A DNA stretch of 64,000 nucleotides from Haliscomenobacter sp. (GCA_016707205.1 JADJHZ010000005.1:62001-126000), one strand, 5' to 3'; shown: positions 46,901 through 56,350, numbered from the stretch's first letter. Numbers and translations: made by a program. The notes: generated by a model not told the origin, from the sequence alone.

Positions 46901-47543
46901 TGGTTGGGCCTACGATATCGGCTACGGTGGTCTCGACCATGCCATGGCCACTGGCCGCAATATCAATATCCTCGTGCTGGACACCGAAGTGTATTCCAAC
47001 ACCGGCGGGCAAATGTCGAAATCTACCCCTACTGCTGCAACGGCCAAGTTTGCTGCTGCCGGGAAACGGGTAGGTAAAAAAGACCTCGCTATGCAGGCCA
47101 TCTCTTACGGCAATGTGTACGTCGCTCGTGTCGCCTTCGGCGCCAACCCGCAGCAAACCCTGCTGGCCATGCGCGAAGCGGAAGCCTACGACGGGCCCTC
47201 GCTCATCCTGGCTTACAGCCATTGTATCGCCCACGGATTTGATATGAAAGACGGCCTAACCCAGCAGAACAATGCCGTAGATAGCGGTTACTGGCCCTTG
47301 TTGCGGTACAACCCTGCGCTGCGCAAAAAGAACAGGAACCCTTTCGTGCTGGATTCGCCAAGGCCTACCATGCCTATGCGAGACTATGCCTATCAGGAAA
47401 TGCGCTACAAAGTCCTTACCCTTACCAACCCGGTAGAAGCGGAAGAACTGATGAAGCTGGCTCAGGAACTCGTCAACCTACGCTGGAAAACCTACGAGGA
47501 AATGGCGACAAAACAAGCGTCGGATTTTACGCCGATAGCTTAA
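43969..47543 (+). CDS. nifJ: pyruvate:ferredoxin (flavodoxin) oxidoreductase, apparent frameshift
   Basis: Oxidative decarboxylation of pyruvate to acetyl-CoA and reduced ferredoxin. The two open frames (to 45807 and from 45816) are one gene: adding one T to the T5 run at 45688-45692 joins NRINTIMQTCF to FALSGVLPREEAIEEIKHAI and gives about 1191 residues, the normal size. Domains in order are the pyrimidine domain (CAIYPITPSSNMAEFADEW), the transketolase C-terminal and gamma domains, two [4Fe-4S] clusters (CIQCGNCAYVCPHS and CTGCELCVQACPATDP), a third cluster (CAGCGETPY) and the TPP domain (GDGWAYDIGYGGLDH). Confidence 0.92.
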
Positions 47544-47547
47544 ACAA

Positions 47548-47622
47548 GTTGCGAGGTTGCGAGGTTGCGAGGTTGCGAATAATTGTAAATTTCCTTACTT
47601 CGTAACTCCGCAACTTCGTAAC
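47548..47622. repeat. inverted octamer array (GAGGTTGC family)
   Basis: The left arm has four GTTGCGAG units (47548-47578); the right arm has TTCGTAAC/TCCGCAAC units (47595-47622). The loop is about 16 bp. It fills the gap between nifJ and the next gene on the same strand and could reduce read-through or protect the mRNA end. Confidence 0.85.
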
Positions 47623-47661
47623 ATTAAAATGATACAAATAATTCTAAAGAAACAATAAAAC

Positions 47662-48657
47662 ATGGACCTAAGAACCCGTTATTTAGGTTTGGACCTGCGC
47701 TCCCCACTAGTCGTTTCTGCTTGTACGCTTTCAGAGGAGATCGACAACATACTCCGGATGGAAGATGCGGGAGCCGGGGCGGTAGTTTTGTTCTCTTTGT
47801 TTGAGGAACAAATCCGCCTGGAAGAAAAAAACATGGAGAACGTTCTTGCTTCTACCTCCAATATGTTTGCAGAAGCCATGGATTATTTTCCTCAGTTGGA
47901 AGACTACCACGTGGGGACCAGCCAGTATCTGGAACACCTGCGCATGGCAAAAGAGCGCACGAGCATTCCCATCATCGCCAGCCTGAACGGCACGACGCCG
48001 GAAGGGTGGATCAATTATGCCCGCGACCTTGAACAAGCCGGCGCAGACGCGCTGGAAGTCAATATTTTCTACATCCCCGCAGATATTCGTTTGAGTGCTT
48101 CGGAGGTGGAAAACCGCTATCTGGACATTATCCGCGCGGTTCGGAAAACGGTCAAAATCCCGCTCTCCGTCAAGCTGAATCCATACTTCAGCGCCATGGG
48201 CAACATGGCTGCCCGTATGGAAGAAGCGGGTGCAGATGGATTGGTGCTGTTTAACCGGTTTTATCAGCCCGACTTCGACATCGACCGGCTTCATGTACTC
48301 TCCGACCTGCAATACAGCGTGGCCAATGAGATCCGCCTTCCGCTGCTATGGATTGCCATCCTCTACGGCCGGGTGCCCGTTTCGCTGGCCGCCACCACGG
48401 GCGTCCAGGGCGCGCCGGAAGTCATCAAATACCTCCTGGCTGGCGCCGATGTGGCCATGACCGCCTCTGCACTCTATAAATTCGGCATCCCCTACCTTTC
48501 CAAAATGCAGGACGAATTGGAAGACTGGATGCAGCGCATGGGATTTCAATCGGTAGACGGGTTCAAAGGCGCTATGAGCCAGCGCAACGTGTCCGACCCT
48601 ACCGCCTACGAACGGGCGAACTACATCCGCATTCTGGAAAAGGAAAAAAGGCACTGA
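47662..48657 (+). CDS. dihydroorotate dehydrogenase-like FMN protein
   Basis: TIM-barrel flavoprotein of 331 residues related to PyrD/PreA. It begins MDLRTRYLGLDLRSPLVVSA; further family stretches are IPIIASLNGTTPEGWINYAR, ALEVNIFYIP, SVKLNPYF and GADVAMTASALYKFG. The PyrD active-site Cys or Ser loop is not evident, so it is probably not the pyrimidine enzyme. Homologues often neighbour nifJ and GltD-like genes; its reaction is unknown. Confidence 0.8.
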   Translation: MDLRTRYLGLDLRSPLVVSACTLSEEIDNILRMEDAGAGAVVLFSLFEEQIRLEEKNMENVLASTSNMFAEAMDYFPQLEDYHVGTSQYLEHLRMAKERTSIPIIASLNGTTPEGWINYARDLEQAGADALEVNIFYIPADIRLSASEVENRYLDIIRAVRKTVKIPLSVKLNPYFSAMGNMAARMEEAGADGLVLFNRFYQPDFDIDRLHVLSDLQYSVANEIRLPLLWIAILYGRVPVSLAATTGVQGAPEVIKYLLAGADVAMTASALYKFGIPYLSKMQDELEDWMQRMGFQSVDGFKGAMSQRNVSDPTAYERANYIRILEKEKRH

Positions 48658-48662
48658 CGCTC

Positions 48663-48719
48663 TGGGCGAAAGGCAAAGGGCTAAAGGCCTTACGCCTTTC
48701 GCCCTTTGCCTTTAGCCCA
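48663..48719. terminator. heptamer-based hairpin between convergent genes
   Basis: The left arm GGGCGAAAGGCAAAGGGC and its continuation, built of GCNAAAG-type heptamers, pairs almost completely with the right arm ending TTTGCCTTTAGCCC. It fills most of the 97 bp between the stops of the dihydroorotate-dehydrogenase-like gene and the CARDB protein gene, so it is well placed to terminate both transcripts. Confidence 0.6.
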
Positions 48720-48754
48720 GCACATAACGCCGGGGGCTCTGCCCACCAATTTCC

Positions 48755-50008
48755 TTACATCGCCCTTTGCCGGTACACAGCCATCAGAGCGCCATTTTGA
48801 GGCACGAGATACCGCTCCATGGAGTTGACCTGTTCCCACCAGAAATCGGCCCCTGCTCCTTTCTCTGTTTCCATTCCTTTGTCGAGGTCGCACGACCAGG
48901 TACCTCTTACCTGTAAATTGACCCCTTTATTGAAAATGGTTCCGTTGGGGTTATAGGTGACCAAGTCAATCAGGAGGTTGTAGTCGTAGCTTTTTACCTT
49001 AAACTTCCCATACCGGCCTTCATTGGTTTTGTAAACCACGATCGTTCCCGTTGGTATCTGGTTCATCCGGTTATTGCTGCCATTGATTCGGGAACTAAAA
49101 ACGCCATTTGCTTTGATATCGGCCAGGTCGATGGAAGCGAACAAGTCCGGAACTTCTACCCGGATAGGCCAATAGGCAACGTTGTTTCCCTCATTCAACT
49201 CCGGCGCCTTATTGCCGGCATCGGCCACTGCGGCAAGAAAATACATCCCACCTGGCATATCCAACGGAATCGTATTCGAGCCATTCAATTTCACCGGGGT
49301 CATCCCAAAGCCCGCACGAACGGACTCCCTGCCTCCCTTGAGCAGCACGCCTTCCTTGTACTCCGGAGTAAAAACAGCGTATGGCGCCGGAACGGGATAC
49401 CATCGCCTGGAAACCAATACCAGATCAATCGCAATATCCCTGGCCGTTACGCCAGGCATCGTTTCTCTAACCTGGACGATCATGTTATTTCCAAGTTCCT
49501 GGCCCGGTTGAACCACGGTTGGCGCGTTGGAAAGGGTGATCAAATAATCCGGAAACTTGTATACGGCAGCCATTGTATTGTTTAACGGAACGAAAAACCG
49601 GTCCGTCTTATTCACCTGTTCCCACCAAAAATCAGCTCCGGGCATTTTATTGACCTCTTTGCCGAGATCCAAATCAGCCTGGTACGTCCCCCGGATTACC
49701 AGATTCGTCCCTTGTTTAAATATTGTTCCATCCGGATTGTAGGTTTGAAAATCAATAGCCAGATTGTATCCGTTTGACCGAACGTCCAACTTCCCGTAAC
49801 GTCCTTCTCCAGTCTTGTAAACGACCACAGTTCCTGCAGGAAGCTGATTGGCCGCAGTAGCGCTGCCATTAATTTTGGCAGCCGAAAGGGCGGTAGACTG
49901 AATGTCGTCCAACCCAACCGTAGCGAAAAGGTTCGCCTGCCCCGCTACGCTTTGAGTAAGGAACAACATGAACAAAGCGCCCAAAAACCATTTAGGAAGC
50001 TTTTTCAT
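48755..50008 (-). CDS. secreted protein: duplicated unknown domain around a CARDB-like domain
   Basis: A 417-residue protein with a signal peptide (residues 1-23, WFLGALFMLFLTQSVAGQ). Residues about 25-150 and 290-415 are two copies of one domain, each with LPAGTVVVYKT or IPTGTIVVYKT, GRYGK, a TYNPDGTIF or TYNPNGTIF strand and GADFWWEQVN. Between them, about 155-285, is a CARDB/Ig-like beta domain (TVVQPGQELGNNMIVQVRE, ELNEGNNVAYWPIRVEV). No enzyme motif is visible. A cell-surface adhesive or structural role is inference only. Confidence 0.75.
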   Translation of the reverse strand: MKKLPKWFLGALFMLFLTQSVAGQANLFATVGLDDIQSTALSAAKINGSATAANQLPAGTVVVYKTGEGRYGKLDVRSNGYNLAIDFQTYNPDGTIFKQGTNLVIRGTYQADLDLGKEVNKMPGADFWWEQVNKTDRFFVPLNNTMAAVYKFPDYLITLSNAPTVVQPGQELGNNMIVQVRETMPGVTARDIAIDLVLVSRRWYPVPAPYAVFTPEYKEGVLLKGGRESVRAGFGMTPVKLNGSNTIPLDMPGGMYFLAAVADAGNKAPELNEGNNVAYWPIRVEVPDLFASIDLADIKANGVFSSRINGSNNRMNQIPTGTIVVYKTNEGRYGKFKVKSYDYNLLIDLVTYNPNGTIFNKGVNLQVRGTWSCDLDKGMETEKGAGADFWWEQVNSMERYLVPQNGALMAVYRQRAM

Positions 50009-50309
50009 ATTAAAGAATTTATTTTTAAAAAAATTATTTAATTAAAAATATTGTTCTTTATAATTGTTTACATACAGATGATTCATTAATTAAAAGCAAA
50101 AAAAGCAGAATGTCAATGATTAAACTCATTGTACTATCTATTGCATGTTCTTATTTCGAACCAGCGAACGTTCAGCCCCCTGAACCTTGAGCTTCGCACC
50201 TCCTACATCCCACCTCGTACATCCTATTTTGTACATCGCACATCGTACCTCGTACATCGTACTTCGTACATATTTTCCTATCTTGGCTTCTGAATCAGAA
50301 ACTACTACC
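50009..50309. other. gap between divergent genes with heptamer array
   Basis: About 300 bp. The left part (50009-50100) is very AT-rich and probably holds the CARDB-protein promoter. A heptamer array fills 50192-50268. A near-consensus -7 box TATCTTGG lies at 50279-50286, 24 bp before the DinB/YfiT start. Confidence 0.55.
50192..50268. repeat. CATCGTA heptamer array
   Basis: Eleven consecutive 7-bp units (CTTCGCA, CCTCCTA, CATCCCA, CCTCGTA, CATCCTA, TTTTGTA, CATCGCA, CATCGTA, CCTCGTA, CATCGTA, CTTCGTA). The reverse complement of the unit is the GTACGAT heptamer at 28455-28538, so the two arrays belong to one family. Confidence 0.85.
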
Positions 50310-50843
50310 ATGTCTCCAAATCTGGAAATTTTGCGATACCCGGTGGGAAAATTCATCATGCCCACGGAATTTTCCCCCGAACAACTGGACCATTGGATTG
50401 CCGACATCGATCACTTCGCCAGCGCCGTCCGGCACGGGGTGGAAGGGCTCTCCGATCATCAAATTGACATTCCCTACCGGGAGGGTGGCTGGTCCATCCG
50501 GCAACTAGTCCACCATTTGGCGGATAGCCACATGAATGCTTTTATGCGCACCCGGTGGGTGCTGACGGAGGATATGCCCACGATCAAGCCATACGACCAG
50601 GATGCCTGGTCAAACCTGGTAGACAATAAAACGGCGCCGATGGAATGGTCTTTGCTGATCCTGGAGGGGGTGCACAAGCGTTGGGCTTCGTTGCTTCGCC
50701 GGGTTGAGGATTGGAGCCTGTTTTACATCCATCCGGAATACCATCACCGGTATCGCCTGGACCAGATGCTGGCGCTCTACCATTGGCATGGGAACCACCA
50801 TTTGGGGCAAATCACCGGGTTGCGCGAGCACATGGGGTGGTAG
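50310..50843 (+). CDS. YfiT/DinB-family putative metal-dependent hydrolase or thiol transferase
   Basis: Four-helix-bundle protein of 177 residues from MSPNLEILRYPVGKFIMP. The family motifs are YREGGWSIRQLVHHLADSHM, the LTEDMPTIKPYDQDAW loop and WHGNHHLGQI; the three histidines bind a metal. Relatives such as BstA/YfiT act as thiol S-transferases in detoxification. The frame is open upstream through the heptamer array, but the ATG at 50310 gives the family start. It converges on the TonB receptor with four bases between the stops. Confidence 0.85.
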   Translation: MSPNLEILRYPVGKFIMPTEFSPEQLDHWIADIDHFASAVRHGVEGLSDHQIDIPYREGGWSIRQLVHHLADSHMNAFMRTRWVLTEDMPTIKPYDQDAWSNLVDNKTAPMEWSLLILEGVHKRWASLLRRVEDWSLFYIHPEYHHRYRLDQMLALYHWHGNHHLGQITGLREHMGW

Positions 50844-50847
50844 AAGG

Positions 50848-53265
50848 TTACCATTCCACCATAATCCCCAGACTTGGGATAGCCGAGCCGGTAGCGTCGT
50901 TAATCGTTTTCAGGGCGTAGCGTCGCTGGTTGGCCGGTGCTTGCGGGTTGATGACGATGGGTCCGCCAATCGGTTTGTTGTTATCGTCCAAAGGCCGGTC
51001 GAGTATCAGTTGATTGTTGCCGACAGCGTTTCCCGTTACATTTTCCACATCGAAGTAAAGATTCAGGCTCCACTTGTTGAAAAACCAACGCTTATCGACG
51101 CGTAGGTCGATGGTGCTGGCGGCGTCCCTCCGTTCGGTGTTCAGCTGGTCGAAATCCAGCACGCCGCGGTAGTTGACGTCCCAGTTAATCGCCAGAGCGG
51201 ATGCATCCGAGAACGGCGTAAACGGCAATCCGGATTGAAAACGCCAGTTAATCCCCACCTCCCAATTGCGCTTGAATTGTTTGCCCATCGTGAGGCTAAG
51301 GATATGCCGGGAATCCCAGGCAGAAGGGACGAAAGCGCCTTCTTTATTCTGAAATTCGCTCCAACCCAGCGTATACGCGGCAATACCGTAAAATCCCTTA
51401 TAAGGCCGCTGCTGGAATAAAAACTCCAGGCCGTAGCTGCGTCCGTCGGAAAGCGGAATAGCGGGTTCGTTGCCAATGACGCCGAAATCGCCGCCCCGGT
51501 TGGCGAGGGCAATGCTGTCGCGGAGCAAGAAAGGATAATCGTTCCATTTTTTATAATACGCTTCCACGGTGAACCGGGAATTCGCAGCCGTATTGTACTC
51601 CAAGCCCGCCACCAGTTGGGCGTTGCGGATATAGTCAATACCATACGTTTTGTTAATCAGTTCGCCGCTCTCCCGGTATCCCAGCAAGGTGTACGGGGGC
51701 AGTTGATAATAGATTCCTGTATTAAAGTTGAGCGAAAGCCGCTCCGATACGCTGTACGCAAGTGAAAAGCGGGGAGAGAGTTGTTCCAGGATCTGGCCCA
51801 TCTCCGGGGAATAGGTATTGGCATCGCTCCGCACGCCCAGAGACAGCACCAGGCGGTCATTGAGCAATTGCTGGCTGGCCTGGGCAAAAAACCCGTATTT
51901 GCTGAAATCAATCTCCGAGGCAAAGTTGATCGTTTGCGGTCCGCTAAAGGTAAAAATGCGGTTAAACGTAGAGGTATTGTACTTGACAAACTCGTAACTT
52001 AGCCCGTAATTTAGTTTCGTTTTACCGGAACGGATGGTGCGCTCGGCGCGGAACTTATTTTCAATTTCCTGGGAGGTGTAATCCAGAATGAGGTTGTCCG
52101 GATTGCTGTTGTCATTATCCCGGTATTTGAAGGATTCGTTGTTCAGCATGTTCCGGCTGAGCACAAAGGTCCAGAATCCCTTCTGGCCGAAGTGCTTCCA
52201 CACGAGCCCGTTGACGTAGTTCCACTGAGGGGCTTCCGGAAGTTGATCCAGAATAAACTGCTGCTCTTCCGTTTCGTTGGCTTCCAGGTTGAGTTCGAAT
52301 TGATCGATGGCGCCCAATCCGATGAAGGTGATTTCGTTACGGGGATTTATCCGGTATTTGACCTTGGCCTGAAAGTCGTTGTAGGTGGGCAGAAATGGCA
52401 AGCCGATGGCTTTAAACAAAAACTGCAGGGAGGAGCGGCGGGCGGAAAACAGGAAGGTTGTTTTATCCCCTATTGGCCCCTCGAGGGTTAATCCAATATC
52501 CGTTGCCCCTACCATAAACGTGCCTCCAACCCGATCGTCCCGGCCATCGCGCTGCCGGAGGTTCATCACCGAGCTCAGCACGTTGCCCCGATTAGCGGGA
52601 AAAGCACCGCTGAAAAAATCCACTTCGTTAATAAAATTCACATTGACCAAGCCAACGGGGCCTCCCGAAGCGCCTTGAGTGACGAAGTGGTTGATGTTGG
52701 GCACCTCCACATCGTCCAGAAAAAAACGGTTTTCATTTGGCGCCCCTCCCCGGATGATTAAATCGTTGCGGAACGACGTAGGCGTTACGACGCCCGGGAG
52801 CGATTGCAAGACTTTCGAAATATCGCGGTTGGCGCCAGGGTTGCGCTGAATCTCGGCCACGCCGATGGTCCGCAGAGAAACCGGGCTTTCTTCCGTCTTC
52901 TTGAACGCGGAGGCCTGAATCACCACTTCCGTCAATTGCTCGGCCATCTCCTCCATCTGGACGTCGACGATGGCCGGTTTGGCATTGGAAACCTGGATTT
53001 CATAGATCGCCACTTCGTCGTAGCCAATGTAGCTGACTGCCAGATCGTATAAACCCGGCGCCAGGCCGGCGATCTCGTACTTGCCTTCTTCGTCGGTGGT
53101 GACGCCTTTGCCTGTCTTTTTTTCCAGTACATTGGCGAAAGCGATCGGGTCGTTGGTTAATTTGCTCGTCACCTTCCCCCGGATGATGCCATTTTGGGCC
53201 AGCAAAGAAAAGCTCATCAAGAAACCTGCCAAGAGGAGCGCAAAACGTTTGTTGTTAGAAACCAT
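50848..53265 (-). CDS. TonB-dependent outer-membrane receptor
   Basis: Outer-membrane beta-barrel of 805 residues. A signal peptide (FALLLAGFLMSFSLLAQ) is followed by a carboxypeptidase-regulatory-like domain (about 25-110, GIIRGKVTSKLTNDPIAFAN), the plug (about 120-240, SLRTIGVAEIQRNPGANRD and LIIRGGAPNENRFFLDDVEV) and a 22-strand barrel. The frame is open 52 codons further, but the ATG at 53265 precedes the signal peptide. No SusD partner is adjacent, so the substrate is unknown. Confidence 0.92.
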   Translation of the reverse strand: MVSNNKRFALLLAGFLMSFSLLAQNGIIRGKVTSKLTNDPIAFANVLEKKTGKGVTTDEEGKYEIAGLAPGLYDLAVSYIGYDEVAIYEIQVSNAKPAIVDVQMEEMAEQLTEVVIQASAFKKTEESPVSLRTIGVAEIQRNPGANRDISKVLQSLPGVVTPTSFRNDLIIRGGAPNENRFFLDDVEVPNINHFVTQGASGGPVGLVNVNFINEVDFFSGAFPANRGNVLSSVMNLRQRDGRDDRVGGTFMVGATDIGLTLEGPIGDKTTFLFSARRSSLQFLFKAIGLPFLPTYNDFQAKVKYRINPRNEITFIGLGAIDQFELNLEANETEEQQFILDQLPEAPQWNYVNGLVWKHFGQKGFWTFVLSRNMLNNESFKYRDNDNSNPDNLILDYTSQEIENKFRAERTIRSGKTKLNYGLSYEFVKYNTSTFNRIFTFSGPQTINFASEIDFSKYGFFAQASQQLLNDRLVLSLGVRSDANTYSPEMGQILEQLSPRFSLAYSVSERLSLNFNTGIYYQLPPYTLLGYRESGELINKTYGIDYIRNAQLVAGLEYNTAANSRFTVEAYYKKWNDYPFLLRDSIALANRGGDFGVIGNEPAIPLSDGRSYGLEFLFQQRPYKGFYGIAAYTLGWSEFQNKEGAFVPSAWDSRHILSLTMGKQFKRNWEVGINWRFQSGLPFTPFSDASALAINWDVNYRGVLDFDQLNTERRDAASTIDLRVDKRWFFNKWSLNLYFDVENVTGNAVGNNQLILDRPLDDNNKPIGGPIVINPQAPANQRRYALKTINDATGSAIPSLGIMVEW

Positions 53266-53362
53266 TTTCTTTTGATTAGACGGATGTAATACAAAAATCC
53301 AGAACAATGGTTGTGGAATTAGAGGAGGATTTACTTTGAAAAAGCACTTAACGATTCTCGAT

Positions 53363-53416
53363 AAAAAAGGAAGGAGGCCGGGAATCTTGTTGGATTTTCG
53401 GCCTCCTTCCTTTTTT
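53363..53416 (-). terminator. terminator after the OmpA gene
   Basis: The arms AAAAAAGGAAGGAGGCCG (53363-53380) and CGGCCTCCTTCCTTTTTT (53399-53416) are perfect reverse complements around an 18-base loop. On the minus strand a U-tract follows. It lies 22 bp after the OmpA stop. Confidence 0.85.
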
Positions 53417-53438
53417 GTCAACTTGCCCGTTTATCCCA

Positions 53439-54872
53439 TTAATTTTTGGGTTTCAGCTCAAACTCTACGCGGCGGTTTTTCTCCCGGCCCGCGGCAGTGA
53501 GGTTGTCGGCGACCGGTTTGGATTCGCCGTAGCCTCTCGAGGTCATTCGGGAAGCTGGAACACCTTTGGAAACGAGGTAGTCCAGACAAGCTTTTGCCCG
53601 GTTCTCCGAAAGTTCCAGGTTGGCGGTATCGCTGCCCTGACTATCGGTATGCCCGCTAATGGTGAGCACAAAATCGGGATAGCGCCCCATGATATCGGCA
53701 ATTTTGTCGAGAATTGTATTGGAAGCGGTGCGGATGGCCGCTTTGGCGGTTTCAAACTGCACGGCTTTGATGGCGAGGTCCAGAACCTCTTTATCTTCTT
53801 TTTTCAGTTCGGGGCATCCGTTGTTAGATACCAGACCAGGGGTATTCGGGCAGCGGTCCTGGGCATCCACGACCCCATCTCCGTCGCTATCCGGACAACC
53901 TTTGGTAGAAGCGCCGCCGGGTTGGTCTGGGCAGGCGTCATCGCGGTCGATAATTCCGTCGCGGTCGCGGTCGGGGCATCCTTTGGTTGCAGCGGGTCCC
54001 GGCTGGTTGGGACAGGCGTCGTCGGCATCGGTCACGCCGTCGCCGTCGCTATCCGGGCAGCCGGATAAAGCGGGTGTTCCCTTCTGGTCCGGGCAGCGGT
54101 CGTCTTTATTGGCAATTCCATCGCCGTCCACATCCGGACAGCCTTTAACGGTTCCGGCCTCGGTTGGACAGGCATCGTCGGCATCGGCAACCCCGTCGCC
54201 GTCCGTATCCGGACAGCCGGAAAGTGCGGCCAGACCAGGTACGTCCGGGCAGCGGTCGCGGCTATCTTCAATACCGTCTTTATCCCGGTCCTGAACGGCA
54301 GGCATAAGCGGCGCGGGTTCGGGCATTTCATCCTCCCCGCCGAAGAAAACTTTCAAGCCCAAACCAGCCTGGAGGTTATTGCGCAGGTTGGCATCCTGAA
54401 GCGCTAGCCGGTATTCGATTTTCGGAGCGAAATAGGTATTGCGGGCAATTTTAACATCCAGCCCGGCGCCAATAGGAATAGCCGCATTCAGGAATTCGGC
54501 TTTTTCAAAATTCAGACCTGCGCCGGTAAACAGATACGGGCTCAGCGACGACTCTGGGCGGAAGTGTTTGAACTGTACCAGAAGATCAATCCCCATGTAG
54601 ATCCCATCATCGACCTGGCCTTGCTCGTTAACAGGGTAATTTACCATGGCCAGTTTAAGCGGGAAAGCCAGGTTGAACGCCTTATTGAGTACATGCGTGT
54701 ACTCCAATTCGACGCCGCTGGTAAAATCGCCTGATTTGAGTTTATTGGTAATGGGAAACTGAAAATTGGGTTGGAGATACCGCACCGCAAATCCTCCGGT
54801 TTGACCTTGGGCAGAAATCAGGCAGAACATGAAAAGGACCGTCCAAACAACAGGGGTAAATGTTTTTTTCAT
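53439..54872 (-). CDS. OmpA-family protein with thrombospondin type-3 repeats
   Basis: A 477-residue outer-membrane protein. The signal peptide (VWTVLFMFCLISAQGQ) is followed by a beta-barrel-like region (about 25-190), then about six calcium-binding TSP type-3 repeats (about 195-355) with the pattern DxDGDGVxDxxDxCP. The C-terminal OmpA domain (about 365-475) has LTISGHTDSQGSDTANLELS and RMTSRGYGESKPVADN and binds peptidoglycan. It anchors the outer membrane to the wall. A strong terminator follows. Confidence 0.93.
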   Translation of the reverse strand: MKKTFTPVVWTVLFMFCLISAQGQTGGFAVRYLQPNFQFPITNKLKSGDFTSGVELEYTHVLNKAFNLAFPLKLAMVNYPVNEQGQVDDGIYMGIDLLVQFKHFRPESSLSPYLFTGAGLNFEKAEFLNAAIPIGAGLDVKIARNTYFAPKIEYRLALQDANLRNNLQAGLGLKVFFGGEDEMPEPAPLMPAVQDRDKDGIEDSRDRCPDVPGLAALSGCPDTDGDGVADADDACPTEAGTVKGCPDVDGDGIANKDDRCPDQKGTPALSGCPDSDGDGVTDADDACPNQPGPAATKGCPDRDRDGIIDRDDACPDQPGGASTKGCPDSDGDGVVDAQDRCPNTPGLVSNNGCPELKKEDKEVLDLAIKAVQFETAKAAIRTASNTILDKIADIMGRYPDFVLTISGHTDSQGSDTANLELSENRAKACLDYLVSKGVPASRMTSRGYGESKPVADNLTAAGREKNRRVEFELKPKN

Positions 54873-55052
54873 GAGATAAAGTTTGTTTGATTAAGGAGAG
54901 AATATGATAGGACTAATTTACGAAAAAAAAATATAAAAAAAAGAACAAGATCAAGGTTTACAAAGAATTAACTTCATGTAAAATGTATGTTTCTTTACAC
55001 GAAACCCTGTAGTTTTTGTCGCCGTTTTCGCTGGTTATTATTCCCACCGGCT

Positions 55053-55060
55053 TATCTTTA
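55053..55060 (+). promoter_or_regulatory. -7-like box at the glycerate kinase start
   Basis: TATCTTTA, one base from the TAnnTTTG consensus, ends only four bases before the ATG at 55065. If used, the transcript would be nearly leaderless. Confidence 0.35.
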
Positions 55061-55064
55061 AGGC

Positions 55065-56324
55065 ATGCATATACTGGTTTGTTCCGACAGTTTCAAAGAA
55101 GCCCTTTCTTCGGGGAAGGTCTGCCAGGCAATTGCCGCAGGGGTAGTTATGGCTGTTCCGGATGCAGAAGTTTCTCTGTTTCCCCTTGCGGATGGGGGGG
55201 AAGGACTAACTCCTGTTCTGCAGTACCACCTCGGCGCGAAGGTAATTGCGGCGCAGGTAAGCGATCCGCTGGGAAGGCCGGTCCAGGCTTCCTATCTTTG
55301 GATAGAGGCGGACCAAACTGCCTTTATCGAGATGGCCCAGGCGGCGGGGTTGGCGTTGTTGAAAAACGAAGCGCGCGATCCCCTCCGCACATCCACCTAT
55401 GGCGTAGGGGAGTTGATCGCCCATGCGCTGGATCGTGGCGCCAGAAAAATACTTCTGGGACTGGGGGGCAGCGCTACTACGGACGCCGGTTTGGGAATGG
55501 GCGCCGCGCTGGGGTTGACCTTCCTGGACCGGCAAGGGAATTCCCTTCCTCCCTGTGGGGAATCCCTGGGCCAGGTTGCCAGCGTTCAGGCAAAGAACAT
55601 GCACCCCCGGGTGCGGGATTGTCGGTTTATTGGCCTTTGCGATGTTAGCAACCCGCTTTTTGGACCCGAAGGCGCCGCCGTAGTGTATGGACCCCAAAAA
55701 GGCGCCAATGAAGATTCCGTTGCCTTGTTGGACCAGGGATTGCGACATATCGCTCCGGTTTGGGAGGACGTCCGTTCTATCTTATTCGACCCCCGGATGG
55801 ACAACGTGCCGCTGGCGCAAATTCCCGGGGCGGGGGCTGCCGGAGGTTTAGGCGCTGGAGTGCTGGCCTTCCTGAACGGGGTCCTTCTTCCGGGAATCGA
55901 CGCGATAATGGACCTCACCGGGCTCGAAAAACACCTTCAAACCGCTGATCTGATCCTGACCGGAGAAGGACGGCTCGACCGGCAAACGCTTCAAGGCAAA
56001 CTGATACAGGGAATTACCCAACTGGCGGCCAGGTACAAAAAGCCGGTCATTGCCCTATGCGGAGCGGTAGAACTGGGCCTTTCAGAGATCGAAGATCTTG
56101 GCCTGCAAGCAGCTTTCGCTATTGGGCGCCGCCCGGAGCATCTGGACGCGGCCATGAGCCATACCTCCGAAAATCTGAAGCATACGGCCAGCCAGGTAAT
56201 GAGGATTTGGGCAGCGCGCAACCTATTAAATCAAGGGAGTAAAATTTTATGCCATTTCGGCGAGAAAGACGAGAGCCTTGCGCCAGTTTGCACGCATTTT
56301 CCCCAAAAAAACCCGTATTTTTGA
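55065..56324 (+). CDS. glycerate kinase
   Basis: Phosphorylates D-glycerate to phosphoglycerate. It begins MHILVCSDSFKEALSSGKVC and has the family stretches LADGGEGLTPVL, LGLGGSATTDAGLGMGAALG and LTGEGRLDRQTLQGKLIQGI. The 419 residues exceed the usual ~380 because about 35 residues (after WAARNLLNQGSK) follow the normal end. It lies 26 bp before the trehalase gene. Confidence 0.9.
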   Translation: MHILVCSDSFKEALSSGKVCQAIAAGVVMAVPDAEVSLFPLADGGEGLTPVLQYHLGAKVIAAQVSDPLGRPVQASYLWIEADQTAFIEMAQAAGLALLKNEARDPLRTSTYGVGELIAHALDRGARKILLGLGGSATTDAGLGMGAALGLTFLDRQGNSLPPCGESLGQVASVQAKNMHPRVRDCRFIGLCDVSNPLFGPEGAAVVYGPQKGANEDSVALLDQGLRHIAPVWEDVRSILFDPRMDNVPLAQIPGAGAAGGLGAGVLAFLNGVLLPGIDAIMDLTGLEKHLQTADLILTGEGRLDRQTLQGKLIQGITQLAARYKKPVIALCGAVELGLSEIEDLGLQAAFAIGRRPEHLDAAMSHTSENLKHTASQVMRIWAARNLLNQGSKILCHFGEKDESLAPVCTHFPQKNPYF

Positions 56325-56350
56325 TACTGCCTGCCGCTAATCCATACTGA

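Noticed and set aside
50187..50309. Upstream extension of the YfiT-like frame
   Set aside because: These codons translate the CATCGTA heptamer array; the family start is at 50310.
53266..53421. Upstream extension of the TonB receptor frame
   Set aside because: It precedes the signal peptide, overlaps the terminator of the OmpA gene and has no family similarity.
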